Assembly (NCBI RefSeq): GCF_022539505.1
Contig: NC_061513.1
Span: forward strand, 181,814,017 to 181,878,016
DNA length: 64,000 bases
Direction of reading: 5' to 3'
From: Lolium rigidum
Taxonomy: Eukaryota; Streptophyta; Magnoliopsida; Poales; Poaceae
The notes under the pieces are model-generated. The model made no database searches. It was not told the origin of the DNA and saw only the letters and a list, made by a program, of their open reading frames with translations. Positions 56,681-64,000 of the stretch are shown piece by piece. The translations under genes were made by a program, and so were the position numbers. Numbering within the stretch: the first letter of the stretch is position 1; every line of letters starts with the position of its first letter.

Positions 56681-57774
56681 AAACAATGTGGGCGTTGATG
56701 CTTTGTTGTCTTTAGTTCGAGTACTTTGCTTCTTTGTGGCATGGTGGGATGAAGCGGCTCGGGCTAACTTTACATGACCGCGTTCATGAGACTTGCTCCA
56801 CACTCGACATGCAACTTGTATTGCATAAGTGGCTTTGCGGGTGTCTGTCTCTCCCACCATAGTGAAGATTCAATTTACTCTTTCTATTGACAACACTAGT
56901 ATCACCGTTGTGGTTCATGTTCGTAGGTAGATTAGATCTTACTCGAAAACCCTAAACCACGTAAAATATGCAAACCAAATTAGAGACGTCTAACTTGTTT
57001 TTGCAGGGTTTGGTGATGTGATATGGCCATAATGTGATGATGAATATGTATGAGATGATCATTATTGTATTGTGGCAACCGGCAGGAGCCTTATGGTTGT
57101 CTTTAAAATTTCATGTTGAGTAGTATTTCAAAGTAGTTATAATAGTTGCTACATGAAGTGAACAACCATGAAGACGGCGCCATGGACCTTGACGCTACGC
57201 CGACGATGATGGAGATCATGCCCGTTGATGATGGAGATCATGTCCGTGCTTTGGAGATGAAGATCGAAGGCGCAAAGACTAAAGGGCCATATCATATCAC
57301 ATATGAATTGCATGTGATGTTAATCCTTTATGCATCTTATTTTGCTTAGATCGCGACGGTAGCATTATAAGATGATCCCTCACATTAATATCAAGATAAT
57401 AAAGTGTTCTCCCCTCGTATGCACCGTTGCACGCTTCGTCGTTTCGAAGCATCTCGTGATGATCGGATGTGATAGACTCAACGTTCACATACAACGGGTG
57501 TAAGCCATGTTGCACACGCGGAATACTAGGGTTTGCTTGACGAGCCTAGCATGTACAGACATGGCCTCGGGACAACGGAAACCGAAAGGTTGAACACGAG
57601 TCATATGGATGATATGATCAACATGTTGATGTTCACCATTGAAGCTACATCATCTCACGTGATGATCGGTTTTGGTGTAGTGGATTTGGATCGTGTACCA
57701 CTTAACAACTATGAGGGATGTTGTAATAAGTGGGAGTTCATTAGTAATTAGATTAAAACATGAACTAATTATCA
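56681..57774 (+). repeat. right arm of second palindrome, ends at gap
   Basis: This mirrors 56660 down to 53952 with few differences and without the solo LTR. It ends in gaactaattatca at the assembly gap, so the arm may continue into unseen sequence. Confidence 0.85.
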
Positions 57775-57874
57775 NNNNNNNNNNNNNNNNNNNNNNNNNN
57801 NNNNNNNNNNNNNNNNNNNNNNNNNNNNNNNNNNNNNNNNNNNNNNNNNNNNNNNNNNNNNNNNNNNNNNNNNN
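57775..57874. other. assembly gap (100 N)
   Basis: Exactly 100 N, a conventional placeholder of unknown true size. It separates the palindrome arm from the CACTA array. Confidence 0.99.
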
Positions 57875-60680
57875 GAAAGAAAAAGGCAAGTGACCAAATA
57901 TGAGGTGCCAAAAAATCCAAGAAAAGAAAGTTTTATAGTACATAGAGGATGACATGCGGGTCCCATGAGCTGCCAGGTTCCTCAACGTTTCAAACGTGGC
58001 ATGAGATCGAAAGAAAAAGGCAAGTGACCAAATATCAGGAGCCAAAAATAGTTCAAGAAAAGAAACTTGATTGTACATAGAGGATGACATGCGGGTCCCA
58101 TGTAGCAGCAGCGGTATCACCGTTTGAGAGGCTCCACGGGATCGAAAGAAAAAGGCAAGTGACCAAATATCAGGAGCCAAAAATAATCGAAGAAAAGAAA
58201 TTTTATTGTACATAGAGGATGATATGTGGGTCCCATTTTGCAGGAGCGGTCTCAACATTTCCAAGGCGGCACAGGACCAAAAGAAAAATGAAGTAGCCAG
58301 AAATCAGGGGTGAAAAAAATCCAAGAAAAGAAAGATTTCAATTGGGTTGCATCTGGACATCAGGGCCTTCGAACTATCCTACTTGGGCCTTTTGACTCGT
58401 ACAATTTCAGCCCACTCCAAAACGAGGAAAGTTCGGATTTTTCTAAAAAAACAGGAAAGTCCTATGCTTCGCAAAAACAAAAAACAAGGAGATTCAACAT
58501 ATAAGTTTGTTTATGTAAAAATAAAGATTTAATTTATCCATTTGAAATAGCTCAGAGCGCAATACACTGTTTATTGTCTCCAAAATAATCAAGATATCAC
58601 ATGTTTCTTGTACGGGGAGGTGACATCGGGGACCCATGAGCCGACGGCGTCGTCAACGTTTTAAAGGCGGCAGGGGATGGAAAGAAAAAATAAACCAAAA
58701 ATCTGTTGGTAAAAAATCCAAGAAAAGAAACATTTTCGTTACGAGAGGATGACATGCGGGACCCATGAGGCGGCGGCATCCTCGGCGTTTATTGTTCATA
58801 GAGGCTGACATGTGGGACCAGTGAGCCGGCGGCGTCCTCAACGTTTTAAAGGCGGCGAGGAGATCGAAAGAAAAAATAAGCCAAAAATCGTTTGGTAAAC
58901 AAAATCCAAGAAAAGAAACATTTACCGTTACGAGAGGATGACATGCGGGACCCATGAGGCGGCGGCATCCTCAACGATTCCAAGGCGGCGGGGGATCAAA
59001 GGAAAAAAAGGAAATATCCGAGAAATTAATTAGGGGTTCAAAATAAATCCATCAAAGGAAACTTTTATTGTTCATAGAGGATGACATGTGGGACCGACCT
59101 GCCAACAGCGTCCTCATCGTTTCAAAGGGGGCAGGAGGTCAAAAGAAAAAGGCAAATAGCCAGAAATTAGGGGTCAAAAATAACTCCAAGAAGGAAAACT
59201 TCTATTGTTCGTAGAGGATGACATGCGGGACCCATGAGCCAACAGCTTACTCAACGTTTCAAAGGCGGCATGAGATCGAAAGAAAAAGGCAAGTGACAAA
59301 ATATCAGGAGCCAAAGATAATCCAAGAAAAGAAACTTTATTGTACATAGAGGATGACATGCGGGTCCCATTTAGCGACGATCGGTCTCAACGTTTCAAAT
59401 GCGGCTTGAGATCAAAAGAAAAAGAAAGTTGATTGGACATAGAGGATGACATGCGGGTCCCATGAGTCAGCAGCTTACTCAATGTTTCCAAGGCGGCAGG
59501 GGATCAAAAGAAAAAGGAAATAGCCAAAAATCAGAGGGTGAAAAAAAATCCAAGAAAATAAACTTTTATAGCACATAGAGGATGACATGCGGGTCCCATG
59601 AGCCAGCAGGTTCCTCAACGTTTCAAACGTGGCATGCGATTGAAAGAAAAAGGCAAGTGATCAAATATCAGGATCCAAAAATAATTCAAGAAAAGAAACT
59701 TGATTGTACATAGAGGATGACATGCGGGTCCCATGAGTCAGCAGCTTACTCAATGTTTCCAAGGCGGCAGGGGATCAAAAGAAAAAGGAAATAGCCAAAA
59801 ATCAGAGGGTGAAAAAAAAATCCAAGAAAATAAACTTGTATAGCACATAGAGGATGACATGCGGGTCCCATGAGCCAGCAGGTTCCTCAATGTTTCAAAC
59901 GTGGCATGAGATCGAAAGAAAAAGGCAAGTGACCAAATATCAGGATCCAAAAATAATTCAAGAAAATAAACTTGATTGTACATAGAGGATGACATGCGGG
60001 TCCCATTTAGTAGCAGCGGTATCACCGTTTGAGAGGCGGCAGGGGATCGAAAGAAAAAGGCAAGTGACCAAATATCAGGATCCAAAAATAATTCAAGAAA
60101 ATAAACTTGATTGTACGTAGAGGATGACATGCGGGGGTCCCATTTAGCAGCAGTGGTATCACCGTTTGAGAGGCTGCACGGGATCGAAAGAAAAAGGCAA
60201 GTGACCAAATATCAGGAGCCAAAAATAATTCAAGAAAAGAAAGTTTTATAGTACATAAATGATGACATGCGGGTCCCATTTAGCAGCAGCGGTCTCACCG
60301 TTTGAGAGGCGGCAGGGGATCGAAAGAAAAAGGTAAGTGACCAAATATGAGGTGCCAAAAAAATCCAAAAAAGAAAGTTTTATAGTACATAGAGGATGAC
60401 ATGCGGGTCCCATTTAGCGAGCGGCGGTATCACCGTTTGAGAGGCGGCAGGGGATCGAAAGAAAAAGGCAAGTGACCAAATTTGAGGTGCCAAAAAAAAC
60501 TCCAAGAAAAGAAAGTTGATTGTTCATAGAGGATGACATGCGGGTCCCAATTAGCAGCAACGGTCTCAACGTTTCCAAGGCGGCAAGGGATCAAAAGAAA
60601 AAGGAAGTAGCCAGAAATCGGGGGTCAAAAAAAATCCAAGAATAGAAAGAATTTTGGTTCATAGAGGATGACATGCGGGA
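57875..60680 (+). repeat. tandem array of about 135-bp units (about 20 copies)
   Basis: The phrase catagaggatgacatgcggg recurs at about 57941, 58076, 58211, 59345, 59574, 59709, 59846, 59981, 60116, 60254, 60388, 60525 and 60660, with diverged units between 58580 and 59210. Spacing is 133-138 bp except for one short unit (59345 to 59438). A two-unit block (59438-59708) is repeated at 59709-59980. A unique stretch of about 250 bp (58340-58590) interrupts the array. Since 135 is a multiple of three, repetitive minus-strand frames arise; they are not genes. Confidence 0.95.
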
Positions 60681-61010
60681 CCCATGATCCTACATCGTAA
60701 ACGGCTCGATCGAAGAGCGTTGAACGAGATGGCGTGATCGAGAAAAAAAACAATGCCAGAGAGGCTGCCATCTGAGCCCTACATCCCTGGGCGGTGTGGA
60801 TTTGCGTTGACTCGGCCGGCGAACCCGAGAATTCGAGATGCACCATGTCCCGGGCCACCATACGCGACGTTTTGGCCGTTTTCGTCGGGCTAGGTGGCCT
60901 CAAAAACGAGAATTTTTTTTTTGACATTCACAACGGAGAGACAAAAATCGTCGGCCATGGTGCACCGCAACCACGGCACGACTTCAACTTCGTTGGCCAT
61001 GGCAACTTTT

Positions 61011-61019
61011 CTTGTAGTG
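61011..61019 (-). other. CACTA terminal inverted repeat
   Basis: CTTGTAGTG, i.e. CACTACAAG on the minus strand, marks the outer end. The next three bases (gtt) would be one half of the 3-bp TSD. Confidence 0.75.
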
Positions 61020-61215
61020 GTTCCCTCATAGTGAAAATACGTTTTTACCCCTGGAGCCACGTGTAAAGCATCTAATCCATTCTCGCATCATCCAACGGCG
61101 CGGTGTTTCGCTTGGCTTGCTATTAGTACTCATCTTCTTCCTCCTGCTATCTCCTTCGCTACGCCGCGCTCATATCCCCTCTCTGCCAAAAACCTCCATT
61201 GCAACCTAAAAGTTC

Positions 61216-62072
61216 GTGCGCTCATCCACCTCCCAACTCTCTCCAGCGCCATTGTTGATGCCACCGCGGTCGAGACTCACAAGGCACAACACTCCCGAAG
61301 CAAACATGGCGGCGCAAGATCTGGGGGCTTCCGAGTGGGAGAGATCCAAGATCTCAAATCAGGACGCCAACCTGATGAAGAAACTTGGCCTGATGAAGAA
61401 GAAGGAGGCGCTGATCTTCCCCAGTGAGGAGAGCTATCCGTCGCCCCCCGTCGAATATCGGGTTAGCTTTGTTGACCACCTCATTCGCGGCCTCTCTTCT
61501 CCTATCCATGATTTTCTTCGTGGATTACTCTTCGTGTACGGGTTAAAGCTGCACCAGCTGACTTCCAATTCCATCCTGCACGTTTCTATCTTTATCACCC
61601 TTTGCGAGTGCTTCCTCGGGACCCAACCTAATTGGGCCCTGTGGAAGCGCATTTTCTGCCTTCGCCGCAACGGCTCCCACAACATTGCCTACAACATAGG
61701 TGGTGTTGTTATCTGTGTCCGCCCTGACGTCGAGTATTTCGACGTCAAATTCCCCGACTCCGTCCAAGGGTGGCGCAAAAGATGGCTATATGTCCACGAG
61801 GAGTGCTCCGACTCGATGGAATACAACATCGCCCCTTTTGACGGTAGCGCAAAAATTCTTCGCCGCCGATCCTGGGACGCAGAGGCCACCGAAGAGGAAA
61901 AAATGGCGACAGAAGCGCTGATGAAGCGTATCCATAAGCTGCAGAATACCCGAGGCAAAGAATTGTCGGGTATCCAAATCACCGCCTATTTCCTTAGGAT
62001 TAGGGTGCAGCCTCAACAGGCTCGCAAAAACCCTATGTGGCTGTATGCTGGCGAGAAGGATGTTGACCGCCT
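61216..62072 (+). pseudogene. PF04195-like ('putative gypsy type transposon') ORF, cut by LTR insertion
   Basis: The frame of about 285 native residues shows YRVSFVDHLIRGLSSPIHDF, LHQLTSNSILHVSIF and CECFLGTQPNWALWKRIF, then NIGGVVICVRPDVEYFDVKF and W...RWLYVHEE. This is the block order of plant retroelement-associated PF04195 proteins. Candidate starts are Met at 61216, 61258 or 61306 (MAAQDLGASEWERSKISNQD); the last seems most natural. A pyrimidine-rich leader precedes it. At 62073 an LTR retrotransposon interrupts the gene. The last few residues and the stop come from the LTR, so the C-terminus is lost. Function is unknown; it probably belongs to a Gypsy element rather than the host. Confidence 0.65.
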
Positions 62073-63667
62073 TGATGGCGCGTGATGCACACGTCCGTTG
62101 GGAACCCCAAGAGGAAGGTGTGATGCGCACAACAGTAAGTTTTCCCTCAGAAAGAAACCAAGGTTATCGAACCAGTAGGAGATGAAGGCCACGTGAAGGT
62201 TGTTGGTGAAGGAGCGTAGTGCGGCGCAACACCAGGGATTCCGGCGCCAACGTGGAACCTGCACAACACAATCACAATACTTTGCCCCAACTTAACAGTG
62301 AGGTTGTCAATCTCACCGGCTTGCTGTAAATAAATGATTAAACGTATGGTGTGGAGAATGATGTTTGTTTGCAAAGAACAACAGAGAACAATGATTGCAG
62401 TAGATTGTATTTCAGATGTAAAAGAATGGACCGAGGTCCACAGTTCACTAGTGGTGTCTCTCCAATAAGATAAATAGCATGTTGGGTGAACAAATTACAG
62501 TTGGGCAATTGACAAATAGAGAGGGCATAACAATGCACATACATATCATGATGACTACTATGAGTTTTACTTAGGGCATTACGATAAATAACATAGACCG
62601 CTATCCAGCATGTATCTATGCCTAAAAAGTCCACCTTCGGGTTAGCATCCGCACCCCTTCCAGTATTAAGTTGCAAAGAACAGACAATTGCATTAAGTAC
62701 TGTGCGTAATGTAAACAATACAAATATCCTTAGACAAAGCATCTTTTTTTTATCCCTAGTGGCAACAGCACATCCATAACCTTAGAACTTTCTATCACTA
62801 TTCCAGATTCAATGGAGGCATGAACCCACTATCGAGCATAAATACTCCCTCTTGGAGTCACAAGTATCAACTTGGCCAGAGCCTCTACTAGCAACGGAGA
62901 GCATGCAAGATCATAAACAACACATATATGATAGATCAATTAATCAACTTGACATAGTATTCCATATTCATCGGATCCCAACAAACACAACATGTAGCAT
63001 TACAAATAGATGATCTTGATCATGATAGGCAGCTCACATGATCTAAACATGATAGCACAAGAGGAGAAGACCATCTAGCTACTGCTATGGACCCATAGTC
63101 CAAGGATAAACTACTCACGCATCAATCCGGAGGCGGGCATGATGATGTAGAGTCCTCCGGTGATGATTCCCCTCTCCGGCAGGGTGCCGGAGGCGATCTC
63201 CTGAATCCCCAGAGATGGGATTGGCGGCGGCGGCGTCACAGTAACTTTTCTCGTATCGTGGCTCTCGGTACTAGGGTTTTCGCGACGGAGAGAATAAATA
63301 GGCGAAGGGGCAGAGTCGGGGACGCTCGAGGGGCCCACCCCACAGGGCGGCGCGGCCAGGGGTGGGGCCACACACCCCCTAGGGTGTGGCCGCCTCATCG
63401 CCCCTCTTCGTCTCCTCTTCGGACTTCTCGAAGGCTCCGTGCAAAATAAGACCGTGGGCTTTTGTTTCGTCCAATTCCGAGAATATTTCCTGTGTAGGAT
63501 TTCTGAAACCAAAAACAGCAGAAAACAGGAACTGGTGCTTCGGCATCTTGTTAATAGGTTAGTGCCGGAAAATGCATCAAAATGATGTAAAGTGTATACA
63601 AAACATGTGAGTATTGTCATAAAACTAGCATGGAACATAAGAATATAGATATGTTTGAGACGTATCA
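62073..63667 (-). repeat. 3' LTR of an LTR retrotransposon running off the window
   Basis: TGATGGCGCG...CGTATCA on the plus strand aligns end to end with the solo LTR at 54307-55908. On the minus strand it is preceded by a purine-rich tract (aagcttggggatgct) at 63668-63682, so it is the 3' LTR of a minus-strand element. The element's 5' part is beyond position 64000, so the TSD (candidate CGCCT at 62068-62072) cannot be checked. Confidence 0.8.
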
Positions 63668-64000
63668 AGCATCCCCAAGCTTAGTTCCTACTTGCCCTCG
63701 AGTAGGTAAACGATAACAAGGATAATTTCTGAAGTGACATGCTACTATCATAATCTTGATCAATACTATTGTAAAGCATATGAGATGAATGAAGTGATTC
63801 AAAGCAATGGTAAAGATAATGACTAAACAACTGAATCATATAGCAAAGACTTTTCATGAATAGTACTTTCAAGACAAGCATCAATAAGTCTTGCATAAGA
63901 GTTAACTCATAAAGCAATAGATTCTTAATAGAAGGTTTTGAAGCAACACAAAGGAAGATATAAGTTTCAACAGTTGCTTTCAACTTCAACATGTATATCT
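63668..64000 (-). mobile_element. internal region of the same retrotransposon, partial
   Basis: AT-rich and non-coding by eye except for short chance frames. It starts with the polypurine tract adjoining the 3' LTR. The family is not named. Confidence 0.6.

Larger units (their letters stand above)
57875..61019 (+). mobile_element. CACTA transposon, right part
   Basis: The right end reads caacttttcttgtagtg, which on the other strand is CACTACAAGAAAAGTTG, the classic CACTA TIR. Subterminal ggccatgg words occur at about 60954 and 60995. A 2.8-kb tandem array lies inside, as in Caspar/Jorge-type CACTA elements of Triticeae. The left end is missing (in or beyond the gap) and no transposase is present. 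Confidence 0.75.

Noticed and set aside
57660..57680. Left CACTA TIR at ggtgtagtgg
   Set aside because: It is part of the Copia leader, also present in the mirrored arm at about 54045, and lacks the CACTACAAGAAA continuation.
57650..58264. 204-residue minus ORF across the gap
   Set aside because: It includes the run of Ns and the 135-bp repeat; not a gene.
58597..60279. Repeated MSSSMYNQVSFLELF-type proteins on minus
   Set aside because: The repeat period of about 135 bp is divisible by three, so frames stay open through the CACTA array by arithmetic alone.
1..64000. CRISPR-like, operon-like, tRNA or rRNA features
   Set aside because: None seen; spaced repeats here are satellites, microsatellites or transposon arrays of a plant genome.

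Overview
The window is typical of a large, repeat-rich grass genome, most likely Triticeae (wheat, barley or rye group). The grounds are an Angela/WIS/BARE-1-like Copia leader, polypurine tract and LTR, a LARD with 3.1 kb LTRs, a Caspar/Jorge-like CACTA end with a tandem array, and numerous Stowaway and Tourist MITEs. Family names are from memory and were not searched. Almost everything is transposable-element DNA. No tRNA, rRNA, CRISPR array or bacterial-type operon was seen. The only convincing host gene is a two-exon SINA/SIAH-type RING E3 ubiquitin ligase gene at 30816-31696.

Layout. 1-8722: 3' part of a Tat-type Gypsy element, with broken gag, protease, RT, two RNase H domains, integrase, an antisense acidic ORF and the 3' LTR. 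8723-11146: unassigned, intron-like DNA. 11147-12430: 3' end of a second, minus-strand Gypsy element whose 3' UTR carries an outward (antisense) promoter. 12431-16520: a satellite-like array of about 335-bp units, partly duplicated as a block and interrupted once. 16521-19714: AT-rich DNA with MITE scraps and a Helitron-like 3' end. 19715-28746: terminal-inverted-repeat elements bounded by (TA)n/(CA)n microsatellites, including a 5.6-kb and a 2.5-kb candidate with GC-rich, gene-like inserts. 28747-32514: MITE-rich gene island around the SINA-like gene. 32515-57774: an Angela-like Copia mosaic containing two large inverted repeats, a 7.7-kb LARD with a perfect target-site duplication and a solo LTR with a perfect target-site duplication. 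57775-57874: assembly gap of 100 Ns. 57875-61019: right end of a CACTA transposon with about twenty 135-bp units. 61020-64000: a PF04195-type ('putative gypsy type transposon') ORF cut by another LTR retrotransposon that runs off the window.

Relative order of some events follows from nesting. The LARD entered a Copia LTR after that LTR was rearranged or at least present. The solo LTR entered only one arm of the second inverted repeat, so it is younger than that repeat. A Tourist MITE entered a Stowaway MITE. The retroelement coding regions are frameshifted and appear dead. I found no clear new molecular system. The observations most worth checking are the two Copia palindromes (one ending at the gap), the block-duplicated satellite, the microsatellite-bounded TIR elements and the in-frame 30-bp duplication in the SINA-like gene.
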